Shown piece by piece: positions 27,201 through 37,504 of a stretch of DNA of 64,000 nucleotides (the first letter of the stretch is position 1; the number at the start of each line of letters is the position of its first letter). Both the position numbers and the translations under genes were made by a program. The DNA lies in contig NZ_LN648873.1 in NCBI RefSeq assembly GCF_000826185.2, positions 267,282 through 331,281 on the forward strand, read 5' to 3'. The stretch is from Microbacterium gorillae. GTDB lineage: Bacteria; Actinomycetota; Actinomycetes; Actinomycetales; Microbacteriaceae. Below the pieces are notes generated by a model. It worked only from the letters and a program-made list of their open reading frames with translations, had not been told where the DNA came from and did no database searches.

Positions 27201-29358
27201 GTTCGACGCGCAGACGAGGCAGGTCACGCTGGTGGCTGACGATGACGTCACGTGCGAGGTGACGAACAGCGATGTTCCCGCGAACCTGACCCTCGTCAAG
27301 GTCGTGGACAACTCCTGGGGTGGCACCGAACTCGAGACCGCCTGGACCCTGTCCGCCTCCCAGCAGGGTGTAGCCGTGCTGAGCGGTCGGACCGGAACCG
27401 CGGACGTGACCGGGGACGTGGCGGTGGGAACGTACACGCTCGCCGAGGACGGCCCCGCCGGATACGTCGCGAGCGACTGGGTCTGTGCGGGCAACGCCAC
27501 CGCGATCAGCGGTGACGAACTCACCGTCGGCGCCGGGGAGCGCGTCACCTGCACGATCACGAACAGCGACGTCGCGGGAACCCTCACGCTGGTGAAGAAG
27601 GTGGACAACGCGTCCGGTGGCAACGCCGCAGCGACGGACTGGACGCTGACCGCGACGGGGCAGAGCTCGCTGTCCGGTACGACCGGTGCCGGCACCGTGA
27701 CCGCGGTTCCCGTCCTCGCCGGCGACTACGTGCTGGCGGAGCAGGGCGGACCGATCGGGTACACCGCGGGGGACTGGACCTGCACCGGCAACGCCACCGC
27801 GATCGACGCCGCCACCGCGACGGTCACCGTCGCTCAGGGTGAGGACGTGGTCTGCACGATCACGAACACCGCGGCCCCCGTGGACCTCGGGATCATGAAG
27901 GACGATGGTGGGATCACCGCCGTCCCGGGCCAGACGTTCGACTACACGATCACGGTGCGCAACGTCGGTCGGCGCGATGCCGACCTCGCCGAGCCGGTGA
28001 CCGTCACCGATCAGTTGCCCGAGCACTTCTCGTTCGCGGGCGGCGACGACCGCTGCTCCGCGAGCGGACGCGTCGTGACGTGCGACATCGATCCGGCGCT
28101 GCTGCCCGCCGGTGGCGAGCCGGTCGTCCTGACGATCACCGTGACGGTGGCCGCCGACGCACCGGCCGGGACGTACACGAACACCGCGACCGTGGACACC
28201 GAGGACGACCCGGCTCCGCCGACGCCCGAGTGCCCGGCCGGCGAGCCTGCGCCGGGAGCGAACGTCGACTGCACCCACACCCCGGTCGTGCCCGTCGACC
28301 CGGTGGCCCCCGGCCTGGCGATCACCAAGGTCGGCCAGGAGGAGCAGTCCGCCGGGGCGTGGACCGACACGGACGGGAAGGTCTCCTACGGGCAGACGAT
28401 CCGGTATGTCGTCTCCACCACCGCGACCGGTACGGGGGAGCAGACGGACGTCGTCGTCTCCGACGTGCTCGATGACCGCCTCCGCTACAGCGTGGACGCG
28501 GTGTGCAGCGGCGTGGACGCGTGCACGACCGGCTGGGATGCCCCGACGCGCACCGTGACCGCGAATGTTCCGGTCCTGCAGCCGGGCGAGACGATCACCC
28601 TGATGTTCACCGTCCGGATGCCCGAGGCCCCGGCGCTGAAGCCGGGGGAGTCGGCGTCCGTCACGATCGACAACATCGCGACGGCGCGCTCGACGGAAGT
28701 CCCCACGGTGACCTCGCCGCGCGTCCGCGTGGCCGCGGAGATCATCGAGCCCACGCCGTCTCCGTCGCCGACGCCGACCGTGTCGACGTCGCCGACGCCG
28801 AGCCCGAGCCCGACGCCGACGTCCACGCCGAGCCCGAGTCCGACACCGACGCCCACGCCGAGCGTGACGCCGACGCCCACCGCTACGGCGACGCCCACGC
28901 CGACGCCGTCCGCCACGCCGACGCCGACCGCCACGCCGACGCCGTCCGCCACGCCGACGCCGTCCGCCACGCCGACGCCGACCGCCACGCCGACGCCGAC
29001 CGCCACAGCGATCCCGACGGCCACGCCGTCCGCGACGCCGACTGCGACGCCCTCCGTGACACCCTCTGCGACGCCCACGGGCACCGCCACGCCCACGGAG
29101 GCTCCGGTGCCGACGACGCCCCAGACGCCGAGCGCGACGGCCGGTCCGGCGCTTCCGGACACCGGACAGCACATCGACGGTGCGCTGCTCTGGGCGGCCA
29201 GGCGCGGGTGGGGTCAAGCCATTCAGGGCTTCGGACCTCGGGAACGCCGTCGGTCACGCGGATGCTCCAGCCGTTGGTGTCGAGGAACCGGTGGTGGTTC
29301 CAGCACAGGAGGACGCCGTTGTGGATGCTGGTGGGGCCGCCGTCCTTCCACTCGGTGA
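24250..29358 (+). CDS. Repetitive LPxTG-type surface protein with a damaged 3' end
   Basis: The frame encodes 1702 residues. The signal peptide is 1-35 (ending TTASA). A unique N-terminal domain (about 36-285) is followed by an [14 protein letters not shown] repeat. Eight Ig-like/prealbumin-like repeats of about 98 residues come next (25508-27885), then two DUF11 domains. A Pro/Thr/Ser stretch of about 120 residues would span the cell wall. The sortase motif LPDTG lies at 29155-29169, followed by only part of the expected hydrophobic anchor ([10 protein letters not shown]). From about 29200 the frame runs into sequence of the opposite HNH gene. The protein would therefore lack its membrane span and basic tail, and is probably shed or non-anchored. 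Confidence 0.85.
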   Translation: MTRWARARRWIVASAVTAIVASGVVVTATTASAVTINGVQTRFAIDGNLSGANDWDSLPYGPDGNSTGILAHDRTDEVCDGIYFTENGEEVKKDATAFPGSQTIDDYASWTIGTANVNKKSDLCRSGSAWEIVRVGTQEHVILYQYWTRAPKATGDMTIYQILEAGPAGPTGDLLLQYDFNPAGASVLTGVQRWTAQGWVNDANAMAYVAAVGANPDGGGNPATFGEAAFDLTAAGILPENACASVAAGPVVTRTGNSANAQMQDYLGPKQPLTIGNCGELSVTKAGPDAVADRDFTYVIDQGDGAVVHDATLAGADATGTAVSDTDSSTASITATIRIGQTHTWRNVIGEPDYRVTETALPADVLLKSIVCTYQDIFQVGTPTHEVVLYENGAATGATFPVFPTASGADAPACVITNQTTSLTLVKDLENTYDPSATVADFPLTARLGGTAVIDGAVSGDAAATALVAPGTYALSETNLAGFTAGAWTCDAGTVAGANVAIAAGENVTCTITNTARPATLTLTKTVVNDWGGSALDTDFTLTASGPTPLSGTEGSTGVTNAPVAVGTYTIGEDALPGYTLDAVTCAGGTFDSATNEVTVAADDVVSCELTNTDVPAHLTLVKVVENTGVGQEVATAWTLSASQGDAAVLSGKTGTSDVSGDVAVGTYTLAEDGPSGYVASDWVCVGNATPVSGEKLTLAAGEDVTCTITNTDVGARLTLTKTVVNDWGGSAVDTDFTLIATGPATLRGTEGSAKVTDVAVPLGTYTIGEEALPGYRLDSVTCDGGTFDAETNRLTLAADDDVSCELTNKDIPAELTLVKIVDNAWGGTELETAWTLSASRNGDAVLSGTTGTADVTGTVAMGTYALAETGPGGYTSGGWECVGNAAPLVGADVTVAAGEKVTCTITNTHRPAHLTLTKTVVNDWGGSAGDTDFTLTAAGPTPLRGAEGDAEVTDVEVSAGTYTIGEEARDGYRLESIACDGGSFDAQTRQVTLVADDDVTCEVTNSDVPANLTLVKVVDNSWGGTELETAWTLSASQQGVAVLSGRTGTADVTGDVAVGTYTLAEDGPAGYVASDWVCAGNATAISGDELTVGAGERVTCTITNSDVAGTLTLVKKVDNASGGNAAATDWTLTATGQSSLSGTTGAGTVTAVPVLAGDYVLAEQGGPIGYTAGDWTCTGNATAIDAATATVTVAQGEDVVCTITNTAAPVDLGIMKDDGGITAVPGQTFDYTITVRNVGRRDADLAEPVTVTDQLPEHFSFAGGDDRCSASGRVVTCDIDPALLPAGGEPVVLTITVTVAADAPAGTYTNTATVDTEDDPAPPTPECPAGEPAPGANVDCTHTPVVPVDPVAPGLAITKVGQEEQSAGAWTDTDGKVSYGQTIRYVVSTTATGTGEQTDVVVSDVLDDRLRYSVDAVCSGVDACTTGWDAPTRTVTANVPVLQPGETITLMFTVRMPEAPALKPGESASVTIDNIATARSTEVPTVTSPRVRVAAEIIEPTPSPSPTPTVSTSPTPSPSPTPTSTPSPSPTPTPTPSVTPTPTATATPTPTPSATPTPTATPTPSATPTPSATPTPTATPTPTATAIPTATPSATPTATPSVTPSATPTGTATPTEAPVPTTPQTPSATAGPALPDTGQHIDGALLWAARRGWGQAIQGFGPRERRRSRGCSSRWCRGTGGGSSTGGRRCGCWWGRRPSTR
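25508..27885 (+). repeat. Eight prealbumin-like protein repeats in alternating types
   Basis: Each unit is about 98 residues, opening with LTLxK and closing with TCTITN or SCELTN. From the second unit on, types alternate: one with [13 protein letters not shown] (near 25810, 26402, 26997) and one with LVKVVxN (near 26105, 26697, 27290). This gives a higher-order unit of about 590 bp present three times with near-identical stretches. Such DNA can expand or contract by recombination. Confidence 0.85.
28755..29130 (+). repeat. Pro/Thr/Ser low-complexity tract
   Basis: The sequence is made of short units such as ACGCCGACGCCGACC in many variants, coding for TPTPS-type repeats. Units of 15-18 bp recur. 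It is the wall-spanning linker of the surface protein and may vary in length between strains. Confidence 0.8.
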
Positions 29359-30634
29359 CGTGGTGGTATTCGCACCAGCGTGCCGGGGTGTGGCATCCCG
29401 GGATGATGCAGGTGCGATCCCGGAGCGCGATCGCACGGCGCTGGGTGGCGTTGAAGATCCGGTCCGTGATCGTGGTCGCCAGCACACGTCCGTTCCTACC
29501 GGTGATGACGCGCTGAATCTGACCGATGCACGCGGTGTGGGCGGCGACGGAGACAGGCACGAGGGCGTCACTCCCGGCCCCGTCGACTCCACGGAGCCGG
29601 GCGCATCCGGTTCCAGTGGCGAGGTCGTGCTCGGTGACGTGGACGACGAGCGTCGGGGCGGCGCCGCCGATGACGGGCAGGTCGGAGGACGCGGCGACGT
29701 TCAGCGCGGTAGCGAACGCGTCGTGGCGGCGCTGCCCGATGGTTCGCGGGTCATGAATGAGTTCGTCGTCGGAGGACTCGGTGAAGCGGACGCCGGCGGG
29801 CTTCCCGCGCGGGTTGGTGATCGCGTCGATGACGGTCTGCAGTTGGGCGGCGACTTCGGGGAGGAGCCGACCGTGGAGGGACACGACACCGTCGCGGGTG
29901 CGTCCGAAATACAGCACCCGCATCCGCTGGGCGCGATCCTCGTCCGGGACCGCCCCGTCCTGGTCCAGCGCTGCGGCCCACGCCGCCGCGTGGACTCGGA
30001 GTGTGTCGACCACCGCCGGCACCGCTCGCCGCATCTGTGCGGCGGGGCCCTCCACCGCGGGGGCACCCCAGTCTCCTGCCGCGGGGGTGGGATTCTCGGT
30101 GAGGATGAGGTCGTCCGCATCGTCCGTGGCGACGAGTGCGAGGGCCTGGTCGGCCGCGCTGAGGTGGTCGGCGGGGACGCGGTCGCGGATCGCGTCGAGA
30201 GGTGCGGCGGCGGCGCTCAGCCCGTCCGCGCCGATCCGGCCCGACAGCAGGGCCTGACGCAGCGCGGGGAACCGCGCCGGGCGGCGGCCACCGGTCAGCG
30301 CGGGCTCTTCGCGGACGTACTTCCCGAGCCGTGACCACTGCGCGACAGTCGCCGGTGCGGCACCAGTGGTCCGTTGCATCAGCTCGTTGACGTTGTGGCA
30401 TCCGCAGGCGACGCTGATCCGGTCCTTCCCGGACCCGGCCGAGCGCTGATCGGCCTCGGCGGTGGCGACGATCAACGCCGCTTCGGTGGAGCGCAGGAGC
30501 GCTCCGGCTTCGATCGCGAAGTCGAGAAACTCGGGGCCGCTCGTCGTGCGGATGGTGTTCTCGTGGAGGACTTCGGTGAGGGCGTCGATGGTCGCCGCCA
30601 TCAGCGCCCGGGCCCGCTCCATCGAGGTTTCCAT
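28883..30634 (-). CDS. DUF222/HNH endonuclease-like protein with fused C-terminus
   Basis: The 583-codon frame starts [17 protein letters not shown]. Residues to about 475 match the DUF222-HNH (13E12-type) proteins common in high-GC actinobacteria. DUF222 is N-terminal, and the HNH site is [20 protein letters not shown] followed by [19 protein letters not shown]. The family tail [17 protein letters not shown] ends near 29210. The remaining residues, to the stop at 28883, are only the reverse reading of the surface-protein gene. The natural stop therefore appears lost in the same event that cut the surface gene. DUF222-HNH genes are often multicopy. Function is uncertain; nuclease activity is likely from the intact HNH residues. 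Confidence 0.8.
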   Translation of the reverse strand: METSMERARALMAATIDALTEVLHENTIRTTSGPEFLDFAIEAGALLRSTEAALIVATAEADQRSAGSGKDRISVACGCHNVNELMQRTTGAAPATVAQWSRLGKYVREEPALTGGRRPARFPALRQALLSGRIGADGLSAAAAPLDAIRDRVPADHLSAADQALALVATDDADDLILTENPTPAAGDWGAPAVEGPAAQMRRAVPAVVDTLRVHAAAWAAALDQDGAVPDEDRAQRMRVLYFGRTRDGVVSLHGRLLPEVAAQLQTVIDAITNPRGKPAGVRFTESSDDELIHDPRTIGQRRHDAFATALNVAASSDLPVIGGAAPTLVVHVTEHDLATGTGCARLRGVDGAGSDALVPVSVAAHTACIGQIQRVITGRNGRVLATTITDRIFNATQRRAIALRDRTCIIPGCHTPARWCEYHHVTEWKDGGPTSIHNGVLLCWNHHRFLDTNGWSIRVTDGVPEVRSPEWLDPTRAWPPRAAHRRCAVRCPEAPDRPSRSASGASSAPEPPWAWRCPWASQRVSRRASQSASRTAWPSGSLWRSASAWRSASAWRTASAWRTASAWRSASAWRTASAWASP

Positions 30635-30957
30635 ACCCCGATTTTACTCCCGAGCAAGGCCTACCTCGAGGTTGATAATCCCAGTTCAGTAGTGTTTTCC
30701 GCACCCCGGCAGATCATCGCAGTAGCCCGAGCTATGCCGCCGGTTCGCGGGTCACGAGAAGCCATACTTTCGCCTCTCGGAAGCGTGTCGAGGCCACGCG
30801 TCGTGTCTTGTTGCGCTGGGGCGTGGAGGAGGCGAGCCGATGTGTGGGAGGTAGGGATCCATCGTCCACAGCTGTAGGAAACCCGGCGGTCTCGGTTCGT
30901 GAGGTGGGAGCGGTGTTCATCTCGCTGGCGCTCGCTGATCGGGAGTCTCCGCCGTCG
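30635..30957. other. 323-bp spacer with no recognised gene
   Basis: Apart from the presumed promoter of the HNH gene at its left side, I see no coding region with a family match. Open frames here are short and lack ribosome sites. It may be remnant sequence of the accessory interval between parE and parC. Confidence 0.5.
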
Positions 30958-31317
30958 TCAGCCGCGGAGGTCCTCGGAGGCGATGCGCCACCGGTCTGTG
31001 CGCCGGAGGACCGTCCGTCCGCGACCGGAGCCGGAGGCGGGGGAGCCGTCGATCGTCCCCGTCCAGTGGAAGGCATAGGACACGACGGCCTCGTCACCGT
31101 GGATCGCCAACGACTCATCCGAGATCCGGTACTCGTCATCCGGAATGCGAGAGAAGACCGCGCCGGTCGCGGCGACGATCGCCGGTCGGCCCCGGTGCGT
31201 TCCGTCGGTGAAGTGGAAGACCGCATCCGCGGCGATGAGGTCATCGAGCGCGGCCAGATCGCGCGCGGCGAGCGCCGCGATGTACCGCGCCAGCACTGCG
31301 GCCGGATCGCCCGCCAT
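30958..31317 (-). CDS. SnoaL/NTF2-fold small protein
   Basis: The 119-residue product ([20 protein letters not shown]) is a typical NTF2-like cone fold: LDDLIAADAVFHFTDGTHRG, then GRPAIVAATGAVFSRIPD, then strands ending VLRRTDRWRIASEDLRG. Members are small enzymes or ligand-binding proteins with many substrates, so no function is given. ATG 31317 overlaps the parC stop (TGATG), implying translation coupled to parC. Confidence 0.75.
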   Translation of the reverse strand: MAGDPAAVLARYIAALAARDLAALDDLIAADAVFHFTDGTHRGRPAIVAATGAVFSRIPDDEYRISDESLAIHGDEAVVSYAFHWTGTIDGSPASGSGRGRTVLRRTDRWRIASEDLRG

Positions 31318-33782
31318 CACTCCTCGACGAGGTGCGCGGCCGTGCCGATCGTGGTGCCGACGAAGCCGACCACCGCCTCGAGCGGGGTGCCGGACGCATC
31401 GCGGCGCGCGCCGCCTTCGGGAAGCGTGCGCACCGCGCCGTCGGTGCCGATCGCGCGCGGCGACGGGCCGGCCCAGGCGAGCGTCAGGCGATCCTCACCC
31501 TTCAGCAGCGACTGCGCGCGAACACCACCGGTGGCGCGACCCTTACCGGGGAACTCGGTGAAGTCGCTGACCTTGGCCCGTCCGGTATCGGTGCCTGCGA
31601 GGACTGTGTCGCTTCCGGAGATCGTGACGACCTCGGTCGGCTCGTCGGGAGAGACGACGCCGAAGAAGATCACCTCCGCCTTGGCGCTGAGCTTCATACC
31701 CGCCATGCCGCCGGCCGGCGCCCCCTGCGGCCGGACCGATGCGGCCGAGAAGTGCAGCAGCTGCGCATCGCTGGAGACGAAGACGAGCTCGGTGTCATCC
31801 GGAGCGGGAGCCGCACCCACGACGACATCCTTCGGCTTGAGCGCGATGATCTCCAGCTCCGGACGCACGGGCATCGCCGACGGGACGATGCGCTTGACGA
31901 TGCCGTCGTGCGTGCCGAGGGCGATCGGGGTGTCCTCGTCAAAGCGGAGCAGTGCGATCACGCGCTCCTTCTTGTCCGCGAAACCGAGATAGTCGGTCAG
32001 GCGCACGCCGGCGCCGAGCTGGATGGACGCCGGGGGCACCGAGGGCAGATCGACGGGGGAGAAGCGCACGAGCCGGCCGAGGTTCGTCACGGCTCCGATC
32101 TCACTGCGGGTGGTCGTCTCCAGCGTCGTCAGAATGGCGTCGTGCTTGCTCCGCCGCTTCGGCGCGATGAGCTCTGCACCGCCCTCGCGGTCCACGCGGA
32201 CGGCGCGTCCGGACGCGGACAGGAACAGTGTCGTGGGTGCATCGGCGATCTGCAGCTCGACGGGAGCCTTGGCCGAACGGGTCTTCGGCGGCGCCGCGTT
32301 CAGCAGCAGCGTGCGACGCGGCGTGCCGAGGGACTCCGCGACCGCGTCGAGCTCCTTCGCGACCTGGCCCCGCAGCAGCACGTCGCTGCCCAACAGTTCC
32401 TCGAGCGCGGCGATCTCGGCGCGGAGCTTGTCCCGCTCCGCCTCGAGCTCGATGCGGCTGAACTTCGTCAGGCGCCGCAGGCGCAGCTCGAGGATGTACT
32501 CGGCCTGCAGCTCGGACAGATCGAAAACCTGCTGCAGGCGTGTGCGGGCGGTCTCGCTGTCATCCGACGTGCGGATGACCTGGATGACCTCGTCGATGTC
32601 GAGGATGGCGATGAGGAGACCATCGACGAGGTGCAGGCGCGCCTGCCGCTGCGCGAGGCGGTACTTGCTTCGGCGCGTGACGACCTCGATGCGGTGATCC
32701 AGGTAGACCCGCAGGAGCTCCTTCAGCCCGAGCGTGCGCGGCTGACCGCCGACGAGCGCGACGTTGTTGATGGAGAACGAATCCTCGAGGGGTGTGACCC
32801 GGTACAGCTGCTCCAGCACCGCGGCCGGATCGAAGCCCGTCTTCACGGTGATCACGAGCCGCAGCCCGTGCGTGCGATCGGTGAGGTCGGCGACGTCGCT
32901 GATGCCCTGCAGCTTCTTGGCGTTGACCGCGTCCTTGAGCTTCTCGATGACGCGCTCCGGACCGACCTGGTACGGCAGCTCGGTCACGACGATGCCGGTC
33001 TTGCGCGGACCGAGCGACTCGATCGAGCTCTTCGCCCGCACCTTGAAGGCGCCGCGACCGGTGCTGTAGGCGTCCTTCACGCCGTCCAGGCCCATCACGA
33101 TGCCCCCGGTCGGGAAGTCCGGGCCGGGGATGAACTCCATCAGGTCCTCGGTCGTGGCGTCCGGGTTCTCCAGGAGGTGGATGGCGCCGGCGACGACCTC
33201 GATGAGGTTGTGCGGGGCCATGTTCGTGGCCATGCCGACGGCGATGCCGGCGGCCCCGTTGACGAGCAGGTTCGGGTAGGCCGCCGGCAGGACGGCGGGC
33301 TGCTGGAACTGGCCGTCGTAGTTCGGGATGAAGTCGACGACGTCCTCGTCCAGGCTCTCCGTCATCGCCAGCGCCGCCGGTGCCAGGCGCGCCTCGGTGT
33401 AGCGGGCCGCAGCGGGACCGTCATCGAGGGAACCGAAGTTGCCGTGTCCGTCCACGAGCGGCAGGCGCAGGGCGAACGGCTGCGCCAGGCGCACGAGGGC
33501 GTCGTAGATGGCACTGTCGCCGTGCGGGTGCAGCTTGCCCATCACATCGCCGACCACGCGCGCGCTCTTGACGTGGCCGCGGTCCGGGCGCAGGCCCATC
33601 TCGGACATCTGGAACAGGATGCGCCGCTGCACGGGCTTCAGGCCGTCGCGTGCGTCCGGCAGAGCGCGGGAGTAGATGACGGAGTACGCGTACTCCAGGA
33701 ACGACCCCTGCATCTCCGAGGAGACGTCGACGTCCTCAATGCGCTCGACGATGGGCTCGGTCGCGGTCGACTTCCGTGGCAT
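31317..33782 (-). CDS. parC: DNA topoisomerase IV subunit A (GyrA/ParC family)
   Basis: An 821-residue breakage-reunion subunit. The N-terminal winged-helix region has [20 protein letters not shown] and the quinolone region [18 protein letters not shown]. The catalytic tyrosine lies in [11 protein letters not shown]. The middle has [15 protein letters not shown] and a coiled-coil gate. The C-terminal half forms beta-pinwheel blades. There is no clear GyrA box (QRRGGRG-like), in line with ParC rather than GyrA. With ParE it decatenates daughter chromosomes. The two subunit genes face each other across about 7 kb of accessory genes. Confidence 0.9.
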   Translation of the reverse strand: MPRKSTATEPIVERIEDVDVSSEMQGSFLEYAYSVIYSRALPDARDGLKPVQRRILFQMSEMGLRPDRGHVKSARVVGDVMGKLHPHGDSAIYDALVRLAQPFALRLPLVDGHGNFGSLDDGPAAARYTEARLAPAALAMTESLDEDVVDFIPNYDGQFQQPAVLPAAYPNLLVNGAAGIAVGMATNMAPHNLIEVVAGAIHLLENPDATTEDLMEFIPGPDFPTGGIVMGLDGVKDAYSTGRGAFKVRAKSSIESLGPRKTGIVVTELPYQVGPERVIEKLKDAVNAKKLQGISDVADLTDRTHGLRLVITVKTGFDPAAVLEQLYRVTPLEDSFSINNVALVGGQPRTLGLKELLRVYLDHRIEVVTRRSKYRLAQRQARLHLVDGLLIAILDIDEVIQVIRTSDDSETARTRLQQVFDLSELQAEYILELRLRRLTKFSRIELEAERDKLRAEIAALEELLGSDVLLRGQVAKELDAVAESLGTPRRTLLLNAAPPKTRSAKAPVELQIADAPTTLFLSASGRAVRVDREGGAELIAPKRRSKHDAILTTLETTTRSEIGAVTNLGRLVRFSPVDLPSVPPASIQLGAGVRLTDYLGFADKKERVIALLRFDEDTPIALGTHDGIVKRIVPSAMPVRPELEIIALKPKDVVVGAAPAPDDTELVFVSSDAQLLHFSAASVRPQGAPAGGMAGMKLSAKAEVIFFGVVSPDEPTEVVTISGSDTVLAGTDTGRAKVSDFTEFPGKGRATGGVRAQSLLKGEDRLTLAWAGPSPRAIGTDGAVRTLPEGGARRDASGTPLEAVVGFVGTTIGTAAHLVEE

Positions 33783-33865
33783 GCAGTCAGCTCTCCGAAG
33801 GCTTCGGTCCAGATCGCGGCCCCCGGCGGGACGCTGCGGGAGCCGCTTGTGGGAGGATGGCCCCG

Positions 33866-34987
33866 ATGTCCTTCATGCTACCCGCCGCCCCCGCGCACGC
33901 TCGGAGCATCACCGGGGTGGCGTCGGATGTCGTGCGGGCGCTCCGCGGTGCGGGGCCGTTCGGATCCGCGCGCTCGGCCGTGCTCTGCGTCATCGATGGT
34001 CTGGGCGCCCTTCAGCTGCGCGGGAACGCCGGCCACGCACGGCACCTGTCCGGCATGATGCACAAGCGGGACGTGGCTCGCTCGGTCTTCCCGTCCACGA
34101 CGGCCGCGGCGCTGACGTCGCTGCTCACCGGCGCAGATCCGGGACAGCACGGCCTGGTCGGCTACCGGGTGCTCGACCCGGCCTCCGGCGCGGTGGTCAA
34201 CCCGCTCTCCGGATGGGTCAGCGACGGCATCGACCCGGCCACGTGGCAGCGTAGCCGCACCGTCTTCGAGGAAGCGACCGCGGACGGCATCCGTTGCTTC
34301 GCCGTCGGTCCGCGCGAGTACGACGGATCCGGGTTCACCCAGGCCGTGCTCCGCGGCGCGGAGTACGTCGGGGAGGACGTCGTGAGCGAGCGGGTCCGCG
34401 TCGCCCTGGCCCTCGCCGCACAGCATGAGGGTGCGCTGATCTACTGCTACATCCCCGAGGTGGACAAGGCCGGTCACCGGCATGGTGTCGCCTCCCCGCA
34501 GTGGCTCGCGGCATTGGAGGACGTCGATGCGGCCTTCGCGGCGGCGGTGCCCGCCCAGGTCGGACTCGTGGTCACCGCCGACCACGGCATGATCGATGTG
34601 CCACGGCACCGGCACGTTCTGCTCGGCGTCGGAGATCCGCGCTGGGATGGCGTGGCTCAGCTCGGCGGAGAGCCGCGGATGATGCACGTCTACGCGCGGC
34701 CGGATGCGGACATCGAGCGCCTCGCCGCGATCTGGCGGGCGGAGGCGCAGACCACCGCAGACGTTCTCACGCGCGACGAGGCGATCGCGTATGGCCTTTT
34801 CGGTGCGGTCGACCCGGAGGTGACACCGCGAATCGGTGATCTGCTGGTGGTCACGCGCGGCACCTGGGCGTACTACGACGACACGCTCACGGATAAGCGC
34901 GCGATGCGGATGGTGGGCCAGCACGGCTCGGTGACACCGGAGGAGACGGTGGTTCCCCTCATCCGTGCCGGTGCGTTCACCGGCTGA
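33866..34987 (+). CDS. Alkaline-phosphatase-superfamily phosphodiesterase
   Basis: The 373-residue protein resembles nucleotide pyrophosphatase/phosphodiesterase-type enzymes. [11 protein letters not shown] gives the first metal-binding Asp, and [17 protein letters not shown] carries the nucleophile Thr. [14 protein letters not shown] and [10 protein letters not shown] carry the other metal ligands, with a further His near GQHG. It would hydrolyse a phosphodiester or nucleotide bond; the natural substrate is unknown. In actinobacteria this gene commonly sits near parC and sepH, as here. ATG 33866 is nine bases after GGGAGG; ATG 33857 is an alternative. Confidence 0.85.
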   Translation: MSFMLPAAPAHARSITGVASDVVRALRGAGPFGSARSAVLCVIDGLGALQLRGNAGHARHLSGMMHKRDVARSVFPSTTAAALTSLLTGADPGQHGLVGYRVLDPASGAVVNPLSGWVSDGIDPATWQRSRTVFEEATADGIRCFAVGPREYDGSGFTQAVLRGAEYVGEDVVSERVRVALALAAQHEGALIYCYIPEVDKAGHRHGVASPQWLAALEDVDAAFAAAVPAQVGLVVTADHGMIDVPRHRHVLLGVGDPRWDGVAQLGGEPRMMHVYARPDADIERLAAIWRAEAQTTADVLTRDEAIAYGLFGAVDPEVTPRIGDLLVVTRGTWAYYDDTLTDKRAMRMVGQHGSVTPEETVVPLIRAGAFTG

Positions 34988-34996
34988 CGCGCGGTC

Positions 34997-36055
34997 TCAG
35001 TCGTCGGAGCGGGCGCCGAAGACGATGTCGTCCCACGACGGCATCGACGGGCGTCCCTTGCGGCGCGCGTTGCGGTCGGAGCGCTCTGCGGCGTGCTTCT
35101 CCGCCACGATCTCCTCGTCATCCCCGGACTCGTCCACCTGGAACAGATTCACCGGAGCGGGCGACGGCGTGTGCGTCGGAGGAGCGAGCGGTCCCGGTGC
35201 AGCGGTCAGTTCAGATTCTTCGGTCCCGGGGGCGGACTCGCGCTGGCCCCGACGGCGGCGCAGCGCCTCCAGGAGGTCGGCGGTGTCCGGGTTGGCCGTC
35301 GCGGCCGGTTCCGGCGCACGGCGGGCGGCGATGTCCGATCCGCGCGCGGCGCGAGCGTCCGCGGCGTCCTCGGCGGCGTTGGTCTCCGGAGCGGGCTCGG
35401 GCAGGCGCCGCGGTCCGAAGGCTCCGCTGTCGAAGCGCGAGTCGTCCTTCCACGACGGGGTGTCCAGCGCGCGCAGGCGCGGAATCAGGCCGTCCGGCAG
35501 CGAGCCCTGACGGGACAGCTGCGTGGCGGCGGAGTTCTGCGGCGAGAGAGTGCTGCGGCGCGGGTCGAACCCCCAGCGCGCGTCGTGCTCGACCTCGCTC
35601 GCGATGAACTCGAGCTTGATGGTCCAGCCGTTCTCGTCCTTCCAGCTCGTCCAGCGCTCTCCGCCGGCTTCGAGCTCGGCGAGCTTGGCGCGGATCGCGG
35701 TGCCGAAGCTCAGGGTGCCGTCCGGCTCCACCTCGGTGCCCATCAGGACCGGGACCGCCAGGGCCTGGCCGACGACGTGCTCACGCTCGGCGAGCACGGG
35801 GCCTTCGTAGCGCTCGACGTCCTCGATCGAGGTCTCCAGCAGCTCAGCGACGTCGGCCGCGCTCATGCCGGCGCGGATGTGCGACTGGATCTCGCGCGGG
35901 CTCGCGCGCGGCGCGTCCGGCTTGTCGCCGCGCAGTCGGGCCTTCTTCAACTCGCTGTGCAGGACGTCATCGATGGCGAGTGTGAAGCGCTCCCCGCCTT
36001 CGGCGACCAGGACGAGTCGGGTGTCCTCGGTTCCGATGATTGTGAGCTGTTCCAT
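34997..36055 (-). CDS. sepH: Septation protein SepH (DUF3071)
   Basis: A 352-residue SepH homologue. The conserved N-terminal domain (MEQLTIIGTEDTRLVLVAEG) includes a helix-turn-helix-like segment (SPREIQSHIRAGMSAADVAE and a following ERYEGPVLAEREHVV). The long middle is Ala/Pro/Glu-rich and disordered. The C-terminal end RRKGRPSMPSWDDIVFG is the conserved short motif of this family. In Streptomyces and Mycobacterium SepH binds FtsZ and stimulates its assembly at division sites. The ATG at 36055 starts the conserved domain; longer frames do not. Confidence 0.88.
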   Translation of the reverse strand: MEQLTIIGTEDTRLVLVAEGGERFTLAIDDVLHSELKKARLRGDKPDAPRASPREIQSHIRAGMSAADVAELLETSIEDVERYEGPVLAEREHVVGQALAVPVLMGTEVEPDGTLSFGTAIRAKLAELEAGGERWTSWKDENGWTIKLEFIASEVEHDARWGFDPRRSTLSPQNSAATQLSRQGSLPDGLIPRLRALDTPSWKDDSRFDSGAFGPRRLPEPAPETNAAEDAADARAARGSDIAARRAPEPAATANPDTADLLEALRRRRGQRESAPGTEESELTAAPGPLAPPTHTPSPAPVNLFQVDESGDDEEIVAEKHAAERSDRNARRKGRPSMPSWDDIVFGARSDD

Positions 36056-36275
36056 GAAGGCGCCTCTCGTTTCCGCGTGCCTGTCGTCATCGTCGCATGC
36101 GCCGTGGGCGGAACTCGGGAATACCGCGGGCGTGCCGCGAGTTTCACCGGCGATTGACCACAGCGTGAACGCTGGGCGAACTCGCATTTGCGAATCTCGT
36201 CCGCGTCATGCAAACTATGGCCGCCTGCATCGCAGGCGCACCCCCACACCAACGGAAGAAGAGATACCAACCGTC

Positions 36276-36569
36276 ATGGCCACCGATTACGACGCACCCC
36301 GCAAGAACGAGGACGAAAGCGAGTCGATCGAGGCCCTGAAGGAGCGAGTGCCGGACAAGACGGCGGGCTCGATCGATGCCGAGGACGCGGACAACCCGTC
36401 AGGCTTCGAACTGCCCGGCGCGGACCTGTCGGACGTCGAACTCGACGTCGTGGTCCTGCCCGCTCAGGAGGATGAGTTCACCTGCGTGAGCTGCTTCCTG
36501 GTCAAGCACCGCTCCCAGCTCGATCACGAAACCGCGGACGGCCCGATCTGTCGGGAGTGCGCTGCCTGA
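36276..36569 (+). CDS. DUF4193 protein
   Basis: A 97-residue acidic protein (MATDYDAPRKNEDESESIEAL) with a conserved actinobacterial C-terminus DEFTCVSCFLVKHRSQL and GPICRECAA, giving a four-cysteine zinc-ribbon-like site. The family is small and nearly universal in actinobacteria and its function is unknown. Its 3' end overlaps the convergent DUF3093 gene by 46 bases. Confidence 0.85.
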   Translation: MATDYDAPRKNEDESESIEALKERVPDKTAGSIDAEDADNPSGFELPGADLSDVELDVVVLPAQEDEFTCVSCFLVKHRSQLDHETADGPICRECAA

Positions 36570-37015
36570 ACAGAGGCAGCACGAATGGCCGCTGCAAGGC
36601 GGTCCGGTGTCCGGGAGGACACCACCCACACCGGAGTGGGATCGACGGGATCGGTCACTGCGACCGTCACCACTCCGTCGATCCCGCCCCGGATCAGATG
36701 CCAAGCCCGCGCATCGAGGTTCTGACCTCGAGCAGCGCGGGCTTCTTCACGCGTGAACGGCTTCGGGTCGGCCAGAAACCGCACCGGGATGTGCGCGCGG
36801 CCCGCGCGCAGTTCGCCGCCGGAGACCTCCACGACGGGGGAGAGGGCGATCAGAAGTGCGATCACGGCGAAACCGACCGCGACGCCGATCCCCAACGCGA
36901 TCGTCGGCTCGACGCGAACGAACACGAGGGTCACCATGGGCACCAGAGCGATGGCGGCGGCCAACATCCACAGCGACGGGGTGAGTCGTTCGCGGTACAG
37001 GGGCCTCGTGCTCAT
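36524..37015 (-). CDS. DUF3093 membrane protein
   Basis: The 163-residue product has two N-terminal membrane spans (about 14-33, LWMLAAAIALVPMVTLVFV, and 36-58, PTIALGIGVAVGFAVIALLI). A cytoplasmic domain follows with VRFLADPKPFTREEARAARG and RGGIDGVVTVAVTDPVDPTP. It belongs to a conserved actinobacterial family of unknown role that usually sits beside dut and DUF4193, as here. The start MSTRPLYRERL at 37015 is used. Its stop lies inside the convergent DUF4193 coding region. Confidence 0.85.
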   Translation of the reverse strand: MSTRPLYRERLTPSLWMLAAAIALVPMVTLVFVRVEPTIALGIGVAVGFAVIALLIALSPVVEVSGGELRAGRAHIPVRFLADPKPFTREEARAARGQNLDARAWHLIRGGIDGVVTVAVTDPVDPTPVWVVSSRTPDRLAAAIRAASVQAAHSRQIGPSAVS

Positions 37016-37048
37016 CGTGCTCTCCGAGTTCTGCATTACCCTCGTGGG

Positions 37049-37504
37049 GTGACTGATTCCGTGGACGTCCTCATTGTCGCACCCGAGCCCCCGAGCTACG
37101 CCCACCCCGGCGACGCCGGCGCGGACCTGCGTGCGGCCGAATCCGTGCGCCTGGAGCCCGGTGAGCGCCGTGTGGTCGGCACCGGTGTGCGCATCGCTCT
37201 GCCGGACGCCCACGCCGCCTTCGTGGTTCCGCGCAGCGGCCTGGCCGCCAAGCACGGCATCACGATCGTGAACACGCCCGGAACGGTCGATGCCGGTTAC
37301 CGCGGTGAGATCAAGGTCTGCCTGCTCAACACGGACCGCGAGGCGGCGTTCGAGATCGCCCCCGGCGACCGCATCGCGCAGCTGATCATCATGCCGGTCA
37401 CCCGTGCCACCTTCCTCCCCGTTGACGAGCTGCCTGACAGCGCGCGCGGCGAGGGCGGGTTCGGTTCGACGGGTGTCGGCAGCAAGACTGGAGTGAACGC
37501 ATGA
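37049..37504 (+). CDS. dut: dUTP diphosphatase
   Basis: A 151-residue trimeric dUTPase that hydrolyses dUTP to dUMP, keeping uracil out of DNA. All five motifs are visible: DAGADLRA, VPRSGLAAKHGI, NTPGTVDAGYRGE, GDRIAQLIIMP, and the C-terminal RGEGGFGSTG arm. The GTG at 37049 follows directly after the divergent DUF3093 start region. It is first in a dut-DUF3710-DUF3159 operon with 4-nt overlaps. Confidence 0.95.
   Translation: MTDSVDVLIVAPEPPSYAHPGDAGADLRAAESVRLEPGERRVVGTGVRIALPDAHAAFVVPRSGLAAKHGITIVNTPGTVDAGYRGEIKVCLLNTDREAAFEIAPGDRIAQLIIMPVTRATFLPVDELPDSARGEGGFGSTGVGSKTGVNA

Noticed and set aside
28755..29130. Possible CRISPR or minisatellite array in the short repeats
   Set aside because: There are no equal spacers; the repeats are in-frame Pro/Thr codons of a wall-spanning linker.
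26176..29217. 1013-codon minus frame across the surface-protein gene
   Set aside because: It is the antisense of repetitive codons and strongly Arg/Gly-rich; no ribosome site or known domain.
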